This document shows, piece by piece, positions 17,062-26,131 of a stretch of DNA of 64,000 nt (positions are counted from its first letter, which is position 1; each line of letters opens with the position of its first letter). The stretch covers positions 1 to 64,000 of the forward strand of contig NZ_PTJC01000008.1 of NCBI RefSeq assembly GCF_002934605.1. The letters run 5' to 3'. The translations under genes and the position numbers were made by a program. This DNA is from Neolewinella xylanilytica. Lineage in GTDB: Bacteria; Bacteroidota; Bacteroidia; Chitinophagales; Saprospiraceae. The notes under the pieces are model-generated. The model did not search any database. It was not told the DNA's origin and was given only the letters and a program-made list of their open reading frames with translations.

Positions 17062-18084
17062 ATGTACAAAAACGATCTCTTTCTGCGCGCCGCCCGCGGT
17101 GAAACTACCGAGCGTCCCCCCGTTTGGCTGATGCGCCAGGCCGGCCGCATTTTGCCCCAGTACCGCGCGCTCCGGGCCCAGCTTTCGGGATTCAAGGAAT
17201 TGGTCTCCACCCCCGACCTGGCCGCCGAAGTAACCGTGCAGCCCGTGGATGAACTCGGTGTCGACGCCGCGATCATCTTTAGCGACATCCTGGTCATCCC
17301 CGAGGCGCTGGGACTGGACTATACTATGGTAGAAAAGGTAGGCCCCCGCTTCCCCAAAACCATTAAGACGGCCGCGGACATCGATGCCCTGCGCCCCGCC
17401 GAAGCCGCGCCCGCACACCTGGAGTACGTATTTAACGCTCTGGACGCCACCAAAGCGCGGCTCGCCAACCGGGTACCGCTCATCGGATTCGCGGGCGCTC
17501 CCTGGACCATTTTCGCCTATATGGTCGAAGGCGGAGGTAGCAAAACGTTCAGCAAAGCCCGGCGGATGCTGTACCAGGAGCCGGAACTGAGCCACCGCCT
17601 GCTGGAGAAAATTGCGCTGGCAACGGCGGCCTACCTAAAGGAAAAAACGCGCCACGGAGCCGATCTCATCCAGATCTTCGACAGTTGGGCCGGTGTACTG
17701 CCCCCCGATCACTACCGGGAATTTTCCCTCCGGTACATCGACCTGATCTGCCGGGAACTGAACGATGTCCCCGTAACCGTATTCGCTAAGGATGCGCGCC
17801 ACGCCATCCCGCACATTGCGGAAATACCCTGTCAGGTGATTCAGTTGGACTGGATCGCGGATGTCGGGGCGGCACGAGCGCAGGTGCAGGGCAAAGTCCT
17901 GCAGGGGAACCTGGATCCGACCCAACTCTACGCCAAGCCCGAGCAAGTTGCCACCGCTACCGTAAAGATGCTGGACAGATTTGGACGCCACCACATCGCC
18001 AACCTGGGTCATGGGGTCTACCCGGATACTCCGCTGGACGGGGTGAAAGCGTTCGTCAATGCAGTTAAAGCTTACCGCTATTGA
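17062..18084 (+). CDS. hemE: Uroporphyrinogen decarboxylase
   Basis: 340-residue enzyme that decarboxylates uroporphyrinogen III to coproporphyrinogen III in haem synthesis, in the cytosol. Signature motifs are present: [17 protein letters not shown] near the N-terminus (arginines that bind the substrate carboxylates), [25 protein letters not shown], and [12 protein letters not shown] with its conserved Asp. The C-terminal [17 protein letters not shown] segment completes the family pattern and the length is normal. No other haem gene is adjacent. A promoter-like TACCTTCG ends four bases before the ATG, suggesting a very short leader. Confidence 0.96.
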   Translation: MYKNDLFLRAARGETTERPPVWLMRQAGRILPQYRALRAQLSGFKELVSTPDLAAEVTVQPVDELGVDAAIIFSDILVIPEALGLDYTMVEKVGPRFPKTIKTAADIDALRPAEAAPAHLEYVFNALDATKARLANRVPLIGFAGAPWTIFAYMVEGGGSKTFSKARRMLYQEPELSHRLLEKIALATAAYLKEKTRHGADLIQIFDSWAGVLPPDHYREFSLRYIDLICRELNDVPVTVFAKDARHAIPHIAEIPCQVIQLDWIADVGAARAQVQGKVLQGNLDPTQLYAKPEQVATATVKMLDRFGRHHIANLGHGVYPDTPLDGVKAFVNAVKAYRY

Positions 18085-18140
18085 GGAAGGCGCCAGCAAT
18101 ACGCTAAAACCGGGGCGGTGACGATTCCGTAGCTTGTACC

Positions 18141-18857
18141 ATGCGTATCCTCCTATTTTTCTGCTGCGTTCTCTGTTTCGCTTGTGACAACGAGGACAAC
18201 GATTTTCAACCGCCATCCCTACCCGACTCCACCGTGGAATCCGATACCACCCTATCCTTCTTAGCACTGGGCGACAGCTATACCATCGGGACCAGCGTCG
18301 AGGCCGAGCAACGCTGGCCCGACCAGTTGGCAACGGCACTGTTGGAGCAGGAAAGCATTCGACTTTTACCGCTGGAGATCGTTGCCAGAAACGGGTGGCG
18401 GACCGACAACCTCGCTAACGCCCTTCTGGCCGATCCGCCGGGTAACGACTGGAATATGGTCAGTCTGCTCATCGGGGTAAACGATCTGTACCAGGGCTTC
18501 GCGGTGGAAGGGTACGAAACGCGCTTCTCGGCATTACTCGAGTCCGCCATCGGTTTTGCCGGGGGGGATACGGCCAGCGTTTTCGTTCTTTCGATACCCG
18601 ATTACGCGTACACCCCGTTTGGTGGTGGGAACGAAGCGATCAGCAAGGAAATCGACCGATTTAACGCCGCCGCCACCCGGATCGCCGCAGAAAAGGGGGT
18701 TATGTTTTACGACATTACCGACATCTCCCGAAAGGGTCTAGCCGAGCCGCTGCTGGTGGCGGAGGACAACCTCCACCCCAGCGGTTTGCAATACGGACGG
18801 TGGGTCGAATCAGTCTTACTTGACCGGGTGGCCGAACGGGTGCGGGCGCGGGATTAA
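18141..18857 (+). CDS. SGNH/GDSL hydrolase lipoprotein
   Basis: 238-residue lipoprotein with the lipobox CFAC (Cys15) and an acidic linker. The SGNH blocks are clear: ALGDSYTIG (nucleophile Ser), GVNDLYQG (Asn of block III) and DNLHPSGLQY (catalytic Asp and His). It resembles TesA-like esterases and would act in the envelope on acyl or acetyl esters. It is convergent with the aminotransferase gene, overlapping it by four bases. Confidence 0.85.
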   Translation: MRILLFFCCVLCFACDNEDNDFQPPSLPDSTVESDTTLSFLALGDSYTIGTSVEAEQRWPDQLATALLEQESIRLLPLEIVARNGWRTDNLANALLADPPGNDWNMVSLLIGVNDLYQGFAVEGYETRFSALLESAIGFAGGDTASVFVLSIPDYAYTPFGGGNEAISKEIDRFNAAATRIAAEKGVMFYDITDISRKGLAEPLLVAEDNLHPSGLQYGRWVESVLLDRVAERVRARD

Positions 18858-20080
18858 GCCTGCAATTTGCCGGAAGCCATGGCTTCCGCGTCCACGCCCG
18901 GATACACCTTTAGGGCTTCTTCCAGGCAGTCCATGGCTCGTTCCAAGTCTTCCGAGTTGAGGACGTAGGCGATGCGGCACTCGTCGTAGCCCAGGCCGGG
19001 AGTGGCGTAAAAGCCCGGTCCCGGACTGAGCATGACGGTTGCACCTTCGTACTCAAAATCTTCGAGAAGCCAACGGCAAAAATCCTCGCTATCGTGAATC
19101 GGGAAGCGGGCGAAGCAGTAAAAGGCACCGCCGGGTTTGTAGGAATAAACACCGGGCATGCGGCTTAGGCGTTGGTAAACGGTATCCCGGCGCTGGTGAT
19201 AATCCTCCTTGACGCCCTGGAGGTAGCTACCGTCGTCTTCCAGCATGATCTCGCTAAGCCGTTGACCGAGTCCGGGGGGGCTCAACCGCAGCTTGGCGAA
19301 ACGATCGACACTTTCCCGTACTTCGAGATTGCGACTAACCAACGATCCGACCCGCGCGCCCGTTGCACTGTACCGCTTCGAGACCGAATCGATGACAATG
19401 GCATGCTTTTCCAGGTCAGGCAACTGCAGAATGGACTGTAGTGGATGGTCATAGCTGAATTCCCGGTACACCTCGTCGGCACAAAAAAACAGGTCGTGCT
19501 TACGAACGATGGCAGATAAGCGGTCGAGCTCGTCGCGGCTATAGCAGGCTCCGGTTGGGTTATTGGGAGTCGTAATGACAATGGCCTTCGTGCGGGGGGT
19601 AATTTTACGCGCAAAGGCTTCGGCGGAGGGAATGCTGAAGCCGTCTTCAATCTTGCAGGTGATCGGTACTACCCGGACGTCGGCAATGTGGGCATAGCCA
19701 TTGTAATTGGCATAGAACGGTTCCGGGATAATGATCTCATCTCCGGGGTCCAAGCAGGCCAGCATAAAGAAAAGAATGGCTTCGGAGCCACCGGTAGTGA
19801 CCATGATCTCATCCGCGGTGAGGGACACATCGAAGCGCCGGTAGTACCCGCACAGGGCCTCGCGGTAGCTGTCGATACCGTTGCTGGGACTATAATCCAG
19901 AATTTGCCAGGGGAGCTGACGAAATTTCGCTACCGCCTGGGGATGGGTTTTGATATCGGGCTGGCCGATATTCAGGTGGTAAATATGCTTACCGGCCCGT
20001 TTTGCCCGATCGGCGAGCGGAATCAATTTTCGAAAGGGCGACAGCGGCACCGTCTGGCTACGGTGGGAGACATTTGGCAT
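18854..20080 (-). CDS. PLP-dependent aminotransferase, aspartate aminotransferase family (class I)
   Basis: 408-residue fold-type I aminotransferase. The cofactor Lys lies in SVSKRYSATGARVG. NIGQPDIKTHP at the N-terminus, TTPNNPTGACYS (Asn-Pro pair near the cofactor) and the C-terminal ECRIAYVLNSEDL (Arg that binds the substrate carboxylate) complete the family pattern. It would transfer amino groups between an amino acid and 2-oxoglutarate or oxaloacetate; the exact substrate is unclear. TATCTTTG on the minus strand lies about 20 bases before the ATG. It is followed after a convergent overlap by the SGNH lipoprotein. Confidence 0.9.
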   Translation of the reverse strand: MPNVSHRSQTVPLSPFRKLIPLADRAKRAGKHIYHLNIGQPDIKTHPQAVAKFRQLPWQILDYSPSNGIDSYREALCGYYRRFDVSLTADEIMVTTGGSEAILFFMLACLDPGDEIIIPEPFYANYNGYAHIADVRVVPITCKIEDGFSIPSAEAFARKITPRTKAIVITTPNNPTGACYSRDELDRLSAIVRKHDLFFCADEVYREFSYDHPLQSILQLPDLEKHAIVIDSVSKRYSATGARVGSLVSRNLEVRESVDRFAKLRLSPPGLGQRLSEIMLEDDGSYLQGVKEDYHQRRDTVYQRLSRMPGVYSYKPGGAFYCFARFPIHDSEDFCRWLLEDFEYEGATVMLSPGPGFYATPGLGYDECRIAYVLNSEDLERAMDCLEEALKVYPGVDAEAMASGKLQA

Positions 20081-20100
20081 GGGGAAGGCAGTACTTACGT

Positions 20101-20108
20101 CAAAGATA
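20101..20108 (-). promoter_or_regulatory. -7 promoter element of the aminotransferase gene
   Basis: Minus-strand TATCTTTG, a perfect TAnnTTTG match, 20 bases upstream of the ATG at 20080. Confidence 0.6.
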
Positions 20109-20156
20109 ACCTTAGTCCTCGCTACCGCAGCACCGACGGGTCGCTGAAGGTGATCC

Positions 20157-20585
20157 TTACTCGAAAATGAGTTTCATTTCGTGGTCTTTGTAACCATACT
20201 GGTTCATAAAGAAAGCGGGTTTTTCGCCGACGCCGTCTTCCCCGCCGCCTACGGGCACCAGTGAGTTATCAATGCACTCCCGCAGATCGAAGCGCTCGGT
20301 GCGATCGTCCCAACCGCCCGGGCCCAGCAAAAAGGTAGTATCGAAACCTGGCTTCAGGGTGATCCGGCCGTCCTTAGCGAGGGACTTCAGCACGTTGAAC
20401 TGATCGCAAATGGGATCGCTAAGGACCATGTGCACGGTTGCGGTGGACTTGTTTTCGATGTAGAAGGTTTTTTCGACATCGCAGGAGCTTAGACTAACGA
20501 CGGCAAAGAAAAGCAGGGCACAAAGCGTGCGTAAAGATGAAATCACGGATAGGGGTTTTGTGAATGGTACAATAGTAGAATTCAT
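20157..20585 (-). CDS. Hypothetical lipoprotein
   Basis: 142-residue predicted lipoprotein: a hydrophobic signal with lipobox LSSC, then a beta-rich mature part. FYIENKSTATVHMVL resembles envelope proteins of unknown role. It carries a short acidic glycine stretch (GGGEDGVGEK) near the C-terminus. The ATG at 20585 is chosen; the frame extends nine codons to a TTG without support. It lies between the HtrA protease and the aminotransferase on the same strand, but 139 bases from htrA, so it is probably separately transcribed. Confidence 0.65.
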   Translation of the reverse strand: MNSTIVPFTKPLSVISSLRTLCALLFFAVVSLSSCDVEKTFYIENKSTATVHMVLSDPICDQFNVLKSLAKDGRITLKPGFDTTFLLGPGGWDDRTERFDLRECIDNSLVPVGGGEDGVGEKPAFFMNQYGYKDHEMKLIFE

Positions 20586-20724
20586 CGCGACCGGTAACCC
20601 GTGAGAATTCAAGTAATAGGCTCGAATTCGTAGCTATGGGAACCAATGGTCTGCTGAGGCTATAACGATTGGATAACCCGCATATTTGGTCCGGGGAGTA
20701 ATTGTTCCTTTCCGGATAGCTTTT

Positions 20725-22125
20725 TTAATCCACTAGCTGATAATAGTATTCCGTATTGTGGTCCGGGTATACGCCTTTGAAAAAATGGCTGTCGCTTTCG
20801 GCCAGTCCGAGAAAAAGGCTTTCCACGTTGGCCACCGGGCGGCCGTTGAAGCCAGTAATGATGAAACCGGGCCGGAGGTTAGACCGATCCGCCGGGCTTC
20901 CCTTGAATACGACCGTGACGCGGACCCCACCCTCCGGAAACCGATCGTATTCCTCATAAGTGAGTGCCTTTACCTCGAACCCCAAGCGCTGGAGGAGATC
21001 CCCCGACCGCTCACTCACCAGCAGTCCCGATTGGTTTAGCTTATCGCGTAGGAGGATGCTCAGTTCCCGGGTACGGCCGTTGCGGATGTAGGTGACGCGT
21101 ACGGTTTCTCCGGGCCGGTAGCGACTTAGCTGGTCCTGCATTTCCGGACTGGAATTAACGTCAGCACCGTTGATGGCAATTAGTACGTCGCCGGCCTCGA
21201 GTCCCCCACGCGCGGCCGGACCATCCGGGGTCAGACTGGTGATGAGGGCGCCGCGGGCGGTGGGTAAGCGCAGCCGTTTCGCCTGGGCATCGTTAAGCGC
21301 CTGTATCCAAGCACCCATAACCGCGCGCTTTACTTCCCCGTAATCCCGCAGGTCGTTGAGCACCCTGCGCGCCAGATTGCCTGGAATGGCGAATGCGTAA
21401 CCCTCGTGGCGACCGCTGTTGGTAATAATGGCCGTATTGATACCAATCAGTTGGCCGGCGGTATTCACCAGGGCTCCACCACTATTGCCTGGGTTTACGG
21501 CCGCATCGGTTTGAATGAAGGTTTCAATGCGGTCGTCGGCGCGCAGGACATCAATGCTCCGCCCCTTGGCCGAAACGATACCGGTGGTAACGGTACTATT
21601 AAGACTGTAGGGATTACCGATCGCGAGAACCCACTCCCCCACCCGCAGACTATCACTGTCACCGAAAACTACCGCAGCGAGGCCCTCGACGTCGATCTTG
21701 AGGAGGGCGAGATCTGTGCTTTCGTCTATTCCGATCACTCTGGCATCGAATTCCCGGCGGTCCTGGAGGGTTACTCGGATACGATGGGCCCCTTCCACGA
21801 CGTGATGGTTCGTCGCGATGTAGCCGTTCGAGGAAATGATGACGGCCGACCCACTGGTGACGCTGCCTTCATCAATCCCCGCCAGCAAGGAGCCATGACG
21901 GTAGGATTGTACGGCAACGACCGCTGGCATAACCCTTTCGGAAGCGTCTATGAAATGGGTAGGCGCACTACCGGCGAAGGCGCGCGGAGTCAGCTCGGCC
22001 CGAAAATCCACGGGAGAAGCTGATCGCTGGGGGGCGTCTGCTACCATCCAACGGCCGGCCGCAACACCGAGGAAGGCGGAAAAAAAGGCCACCAGCCCGA
22101 CTATGATTATCCAGCGAGATGCCAT
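20725..22125 (-). CDS. HtrA/DegP-family serine protease with two PDZ domains
   Basis: 466-residue envelope protease or chaperone. An N-terminal hydrophobic anchor (residues 5-25) precedes a trypsin-like domain with the full triad: His108 in TNHHVVEGA, Asp138 in STDLALLKID and Ser215 in NPGNSGGAL. PDZ1 (about 265-345) contains DGPAARGGLEAGDVLIAING; a second, more divergent PDZ (about 375-460) contains GSPADRSNLRPGFIITGFNG. It degrades misfolded periplasmic proteins; regulation by envelope stress is usual for the family, but no operator is visible here. It diverges from the small membrane protein at 22187, sharing a 60-base promoter region. Confidence 0.93.
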   Translation of the reverse strand: MASRWIIIVGLVAFFSAFLGVAAGRWMVADAPQRSASPVDFRAELTPRAFAGSAPTHFIDASERVMPAVVAVQSYRHGSLLAGIDEGSVTSGSAVIISSNGYIATNHHVVEGAHRIRVTLQDRREFDARVIGIDESTDLALLKIDVEGLAAVVFGDSDSLRVGEWVLAIGNPYSLNSTVTTGIVSAKGRSIDVLRADDRIETFIQTDAAVNPGNSGGALVNTAGQLIGINTAIITNSGRHEGYAFAIPGNLARRVLNDLRDYGEVKRAVMGAWIQALNDAQAKRLRLPTARGALITSLTPDGPAARGGLEAGDVLIAINGADVNSSPEMQDQLSRYRPGETVRVTYIRNGRTRELSILLRDKLNQSGLLVSERSGDLLQRLGFEVKALTYEEYDRFPEGGVRVTVVFKGSPADRSNLRPGFIITGFNGRPVANVESLFLGLAESDSHFFKGVYPDHNTEYYYQLVD

Positions 22126-22186
22126 ACGGCATCAGAACGCACGGCGGCGTAGCATTGTTACCCACAGACAAACCTACCTTAGCACC

Positions 22187-22438
22187 GTGTTCCTTCGACC
22201 CGACAACGACCCCGATTCCCCACCGTCCAGTAATATCTTCGGCTGGCGGATATCCCTGATCGGCCTAGTGCTGATCGTCATACTGGCGAGCATCGCCGCG
22301 TACCGCCACATTACGTTGGACGTTCCAGTCGGCTTCGATGACCCCCTGAATCAGCCTGAATCTCGGGGGTACTACCAGGAAAAGGCGGACCGAGACCGTG
22401 CCGCGGCCGATTCCCTACGAATAAAAGAACAGCAGTAG
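22187..22438 (+). CDS. Small single-span membrane protein upstream of dapF
   Basis: 83-residue hypothetical protein with one transmembrane helix (RISLIGLVLIVILASIAAY) and a charged C-terminal tail rich in Asp, Arg and Ala. No ATG precedes the helix. The GTG at 22187 is chosen because the promoter-like TACCTTAG (22175-22182) ends four bases before it, an arrangement seen at other genes here. The stop codon is followed directly by the dapF ATG with no gap, so the two are certainly cotranscribed. The role is unknown. Confidence 0.6.
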   Translation: MFLRPDNDPDSPPSSNIFGWRISLIGLVLIVILASIAAYRHITLDVPVGFDDPLNQPESRGYYQEKADRDRAAADSLRIKEQQ

Positions 22439-23236
22439 ATGCATATCGACTTCACAAAGTACCAGGGTGCGGGTAACGATTTCATCTTGTGTGATGATCG
22501 AACCGGCGAATTGTCCGCTCAACTTACCCGGGAGACCATCGAGCGACTCTGCAATCGCCGGTTTGGTATCGGTGGCGACGGGCTTATGTTGCTCGGCCAG
22601 GGAGCCGAGGGTTTTGATTTTCGAATGATCTACTACAATTCGGATGGAAGGGAAAGTACGATGTGCGGCAACGGTGGTCGCTGCATCGTACGGTTCGCCC
22701 ATCAATTGAAGCTGATCGGCTCCACATGTCGATTTGTAGCGATCGACGGACCCCATGATGCCACCATCCTGGACGACGGGCAGGTGGCACTCGGGATGAA
22801 CCCGGTCTCGGCGATCCAGGAGGTCGGTGAGCAAGACCTGGTGTTGGATACGGGCTCGCCTCACTACGTGCGTTTTGTTCCCGATCTCCGGGAAATTGAC
22901 GTGGTCACCACCGGCCGGGCAGTTCGGCGTTCCCCTGCTTTCGCAGATCAGGGCATCAACGTAAATTTCGTGGAAAGCGCGACCGACGGTCTACGCATTG
23001 CCACCTACGAACGGGGGGTAGAAGACGAGACCCTTGCCTGTGGCACGGGAGTAACCGCCGCCGCGATCGGACACCTTTACCGAACCGATCCCTTGGCCTC
23101 CGGCAACTTTCGTGTCGGGGTGCTCGCCCGGGGTGGCCAACTGGCGGTGACGGGCAACCGGAGCGGCGGGGCATTTACCGACCTACGGCTCATCGGTCCG
23201 GCCACCTTCGTATTCTCCGGTACCATAATCTTGTAA
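22439..23236 (+). CDS. dapF: Diaminopimelate epimerase
   Basis: 265-residue cytosolic enzyme converting LL- to meso-diaminopimelate, the last step before lysine and a building block of peptidoglycan. It works without cofactor using two cysteines: Cys76 in STMCGNGGRC and Cys201 in TLACGTGVTAAA, both present. The N-terminal KYQGAGNDFIL and the GIGGDGLMLL segment are family signatures. It begins immediately after the stop of the small membrane protein and is followed by a class IV aminotransferase after one base, forming a three-gene operon. Confidence 0.96.
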   Translation: MHIDFTKYQGAGNDFILCDDRTGELSAQLTRETIERLCNRRFGIGGDGLMLLGQGAEGFDFRMIYYNSDGRESTMCGNGGRCIVRFAHQLKLIGSTCRFVAIDGPHDATILDDGQVALGMNPVSAIQEVGEQDLVLDTGSPHYVRFVPDLREIDVVTTGRAVRRSPAFADQGINVNFVESATDGLRIATYERGVEDETLACGTGVTAAAIGHLYRTDPLASGNFRVGVLARGGQLAVTGNRSGGAFTDLRLIGPATFVFSGTIIL

Positions 23237-23237
23237 G

Positions 23238-24071
23238 ATGCTCGACACGATTTATCTAAACGGGGCTTACCTTTCCCGTAACGCCGCAACGCTCCACGTT
23301 TCGGATCTCTCGATTCTGCGTGGTTATGGTGTGTTCGATTATTTCCGCTACCGTAGCGGACGGCCCCGGTTCGTGTCGGACCACGCGGCGCGATTTCGCC
23401 GCAGTGCCGAAGGATTACACCTGCCCCTTGATTATACCGACGCGGAGCTACAGCAAATCGTAGAGGAACTGATCCATCGCAACGGAGGGGGAGATGGCGG
23501 AATTCGCTTTGTTCTCACGGGCGGGTACGCCGAAGACGGCTATACGCCACGGGATCCCAACTTTCTCGCCCTTCCGTACGCCTTCTCCCAACCCGCCGAA
23601 TTTTATTACGAAAAGGGATGCACGGTACTCCTGCACCGCTACGAGCGGCAGCTACCGAGAATCAAATCGATCGATTACATCGAAGGGATCCGCATTCAGC
23701 CCGCGCTAAAGCGGGTGGGTGCACAGTACCCTCTTTACGTTGATCGCGACGGACACGTACGGGAGAGCGATCGCTCCAACTTCATGATCGTTCGGGAAGG
23801 GAAGTTAATCGCGCCAGTAGAGGACATCCTGTTAGGCATCACCCGGCACCACCTGCTGAAATTGGCGGCCGAGATGGGTATTTCAATCGAAGAACGGAAG
23901 GTAACCACCTCCGAGCTACTTGCTGCGGACGAGGCCATTATTTGCAGTTCCGTTAAGGGGGCGATGCCCATCACCCAAATCGTCAGTGGCTCGACGTTCA
24001 GCAACCGTGCATTTGGCTCCCCGGGCCCCTTCACGCTCCAGTTGATGGAGGCCTGGAAAGCGTATGAATAG
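23238..24071 (+). CDS. Class IV aminotransferase (branched-chain/D-amino acid/aminodeoxychorismate lyase family)
   Basis: 277-residue fold-type IV PLP enzyme. The cofactor Lys is probably Lys143 in RIKSIDYI. ILRGYGVFDYFR near the N-terminus, GHVRESDRSNFMIV and the PVEDILLGITRHHLLKLA segment are family features. The family includes branched-chain aminotransferase, D-alanine aminotransferase and 4-amino-4-deoxychorismate lyase, and I cannot separate these from sequence alone. Being joined to dapF with a one-base gap makes an amino-acid or cell-wall-precursor role plausible. Confidence 0.85.
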   Translation: MLDTIYLNGAYLSRNAATLHVSDLSILRGYGVFDYFRYRSGRPRFVSDHAARFRRSAEGLHLPLDYTDAELQQIVEELIHRNGGGDGGIRFVLTGGYAEDGYTPRDPNFLALPYAFSQPAEFYYEKGCTVLLHRYERQLPRIKSIDYIEGIRIQPALKRVGAQYPLYVDRDGHVRESDRSNFMIVREGKLIAPVEDILLGITRHHLLKLAAEMGISIEERKVTTSELLAADEAIICSSVKGAMPITQIVSGSTFSNRAFGSPGPFTLQLMEAWKAYE

Positions 24072-24074
24072 CAA

Positions 24075-24104
24075 AAGCCCCGCCAGCGGCTTGCTGACGG
24101 GGCT
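24075..24104. terminator. Bidirectional terminator between the class IV aminotransferase gene and rpsP
   Basis: Arms aagccccgccagc (24075-24087) and gctgacggggctt (24092-24104) pair with one G-T. On the minus strand the stem is followed by TTTTGC, serving rpsP. The plus-strand tail is weak. Confidence 0.75.
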
Positions 24105-24128
24105 TGATTGCTTGATAACAGAAGTGTA

Positions 24129-24800
24129 CTAAACTTCTTTTTCGATATTGCCGGTAGCGGCATCTCCGGCTTCGCCTTCGTTAGCTTGCTCCAGTGCCTC
24201 TCCGGCGGCTTCCGCTGATTCGGCTTCGGCCTGTGCTTCTCCGGCAACGCCGGCGGCCTCCTTGCGACTTTCCTCGGTTGAACCTTCGGCACGCGCGGCT
24301 TCGAGTTCGGCGGTCGGGTTGTCTTCAGTGGCTTCCTCAGTAGCCTCCGTAGCCTCGGCTTCGGGCTCCGGTTCCGGCTCGGGGGGTGTCGGTGGCGTTC
24401 CGGAAACGGCGGCGCGGAATTCTGCGTCCTTCCGTTCCTGAGCGGCGCGGCGTTCGGCTACCGTTCCTTCCTTGGATTCGATCCACTCGTCAAACTTCTG
24501 GTCGGCCTCTTCCTGAGTCAGGGCTCCTTTTTCGACACCCCGCATGAGGTGCTTGCGGTAGAGTACGCCCTTGAAACGGAGGATGGCACGAACGGTGTCG
24601 GTGGGTTGCGCACCCTTAAGCAGCCAGTCGTAGGCGGCGGTGCGGTCCAGTTCGATGGTGGCCGGAACGGTCATCGGATTGTAGGTACCGATCTTCTCGA
24701 TGAATTTACCGTCACGGGGAGCACGGGCGTCCGCGATAACGATGTGGTAGAATGGGCGCTTGCGGCGGCCCTTGCGCTGAAGGCGAATTTTAACTGGCAT
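24129..24800 (-). CDS. rpsP: 30S ribosomal protein bS16 with long acidic C-terminal extension
   Basis: 223-residue protein. Residues 1-80 are a standard bS16: [40 protein letters not shown] and a [16 protein letters not shown] segment. The remaining 140 or so residues are not part of the common bS16 fold: a charged helical part, then a low-complexity Glu/Ala/Pro tail ([16 protein letters not shown] and similar). Bacteroidota bS16 proteins are commonly extended, but this tail is long. The ATG at 24800 starts the conserved MPVKIRL; an upstream in-frame extension is rejected. A TTGG and TACCTTTG pair lies about 72 bases upstream. No rimM or trmD is adjacent. Confidence 0.95.
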   Translation of the reverse strand: MPVKIRLQRKGRRKRPFYHIVIADARAPRDGKFIEKIGTYNPMTVPATIELDRTAAYDWLLKGAQPTDTVRAILRFKGVLYRKHLMRGVEKGALTQEEADQKFDEWIESKEGTVAERRAAQERKDAEFRAAVSGTPPTPPEPEPEPEAEATEATEEATEDNPTAELEAARAEGSTEESRKEAAGVAGEAQAEAESAEAAGEALEQANEGEAGDAATGNIEKEV

Positions 24801-24871
24801 AGTGACGTATTGTCCTTTGGTTATAGAAGACCGACCTACTCCCGCCAGGGGGCAGCCGGTTTTGCCGGGCG

Positions 24872-24903
24872 CAAAGGTACGCCTTTTCTCCCTCAATTAC
24901 CAA
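24872..24903 (-). promoter_or_regulatory. rpsP promoter
   Basis: On the minus strand, TTGG (24900-24903) and TACCTTTG (24872-24879) are separated by 20 bases and fit the Bacteroidota consensus. The leader to the ATG at 24800 is about 70 bases and could carry regulation, though no known leader structure was recognised. Confidence 0.65.
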
Positions 24904-25029
24904 TATAGCCGTTAGAAAACCCGTTACGGGAAAAAAATGCGGGCCTACGGTCGCCGATATTACCCGGAATGCTTGGAAACATCCCGGGCGGTGGTATGTT
25001 AGCGCCAGTAAAGACACAAATTACCGCTT

Positions 25030-25695
25030 ATGAAATTCTTTATCGACACCGCCAATCTTGACGACATCCGCGAAGCCGAAAGCCTCGGCATCCTGGATGG
25101 CGTAACTACCAACCCCAGCCTGATGGCGAAAGAAAGCATCAGCGGAGAAGAAAACGTGCGCAACCACTACGCCGCCATCTGTGAGATCACCGATGGCGAC
25201 GTCAGTGCGGAAGTGATCAGCACCGATTTGGACGGAATCAAGCGGGAGGCCAGCGAACTGGTCAAGATCGCCGACAACATCGTCGTGAAAATTCCGATGA
25301 TCCGCGAGGGGGTTAAAGCCCTTGCCTGGTGTAGCGCCAACGGCATCCGTACCAACTGTACGCTTGTATTTAGTGCCGGACAGGCGATCCTCGCCGCCAA
25401 GGCGGGTGCTACGTACGTGAGCCCCTTCATCGGCCGCATCGACGACATCGGCTGGGAGGGCATGACCCTTATTTCCGATATCGCCGAGATCTATGCTATT
25501 CAGGGTTTCGAAACCCAGATCCTGGCCGCCTCTATCCGTAACGGGAAGCACATCGTAGATGCCGCCAAGGCCGGTGCCGACGTGGTTACCTGCCCACTGA
25601 GTAGCTTCGAAAGCCTATTCAAGCACCCCCTGACCGATTCCGGTCTTGAAAAATTCCTGGCCGACCACAAGCAATCGCTAAGCGTAGCCAAATAA
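25030..25695 (+). CDS. fsa: Fructose-6-phosphate aldolase / small transaldolase
   Basis: 221-residue enzyme of the short transaldolase (TalC/FSA) type. MKFFIDTANLDDIREAESLG and GVTTNPSLMAKE are signatures; the Schiff-base Lys is in NIVVKIPMI. NCTLVFSAGQAILAAKAGA and SPFIGRIDDIGWEGM complete the barrel. Members act as transaldolase (sedoheptulose-7-P plus glyceraldehyde-3-P) or as fructose-6-phosphate aldolase; sequence alone does not decide. It is monocistronic, ended by a hairpin at 25715. Confidence 0.92.
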   Translation: MKFFIDTANLDDIREAESLGILDGVTTNPSLMAKESISGEENVRNHYAAICEITDGDVSAEVISTDLDGIKREASELVKIADNIVVKIPMIREGVKALAWCSANGIRTNCTLVFSAGQAILAAKAGATYVSPFIGRIDDIGWEGMTLISDIAEIYAIQGFETQILAASIRNGKHIVDAAKAGADVVTCPLSSFESLFKHPLTDSGLEKFLADHKQSLSVAK

Positions 25696-25714
25696 ATAAT
25701 CCGGAGGTGATACG

Positions 25715-25735
25715 GGCCCGGCTTTCCGCCGGGCC
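25715..25735 (+). terminator. Terminator-like hairpin after the aldolase gene
   Basis: Perfect 8-base stem ggcccggc / gccgggcc with loop tttcc, 19 bases after the aldolase stop. There is no T-run, so termination may be weak or factor-assisted. Confidence 0.6.
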
Positions 25736-25771
25736 TGCTATCCCCCCCCATCGAACGACCCTATCCCGCGT

Positions 25772-26131
25772 ATGAGTAAGCCCCGCGTCATTAAGAATTA
25801 CGATAAGCTCGACGACGAGCTGCTCGAACAGATAAAGCTGAATTATCCTAACGGCTTCGAGCGTAACCTCATCCGGTTCACCGACGTGAACGGAAAGATA
25901 GCCAGCGCCCTACCCTTCGAGACGCCCGAGAAGTATTACCTGATCCGCATGACTAAGTCCGAAGCCCAGCTGATCATCGAAGACGACGACGACTACGATG
26001 ACGATGGCATCCTGACTGATGAAGCCCGCGAGGAATACGGGGACAAGTACGACGACGAAATAGAAGAAGCCGACATCGACCTCGACGAGCTTGCCGAGGA
26101 CGATGAGTCCGATGAAGAAGAGGAACGCTAA
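25772..26131 (+). CDS. Acidic protein of unknown function
   Basis: 119-residue protein. The N-terminal half (KNYDKLDDELLEQIKLNYPN, LIRFTDVNGKIASALPFET, YYLIRMTKSEAQ) is a small alpha-beta module that I recall as widespread in Bacteroidota. The C-terminal half is an Asp/Glu tract (IIEDDDDYDDDGIL and onward) with almost no hydrophobic residues and is probably disordered. Relatives are sometimes labelled DNA primase in databases without support from sequence. It is the first gene of the operon continuing to the phosphodiesterase at 30337. The role is unknown. Confidence 0.75.
   Translation: MSKPRVIKNYDKLDDELLEQIKLNYPNGFERNLIRFTDVNGKIASALPFETPEKYYLIRMTKSEAQLIIEDDDDYDDDGILTDEAREEYGDKYDDEIEEADIDLDELAEDDESDEEEER

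Noticed and set aside
16705..17595. Minus-strand open frame of 296 codons spanning the carboxylase and hemE
   Set aside because: Crosses two conserved genes on the other strand and has no recognisable domain.
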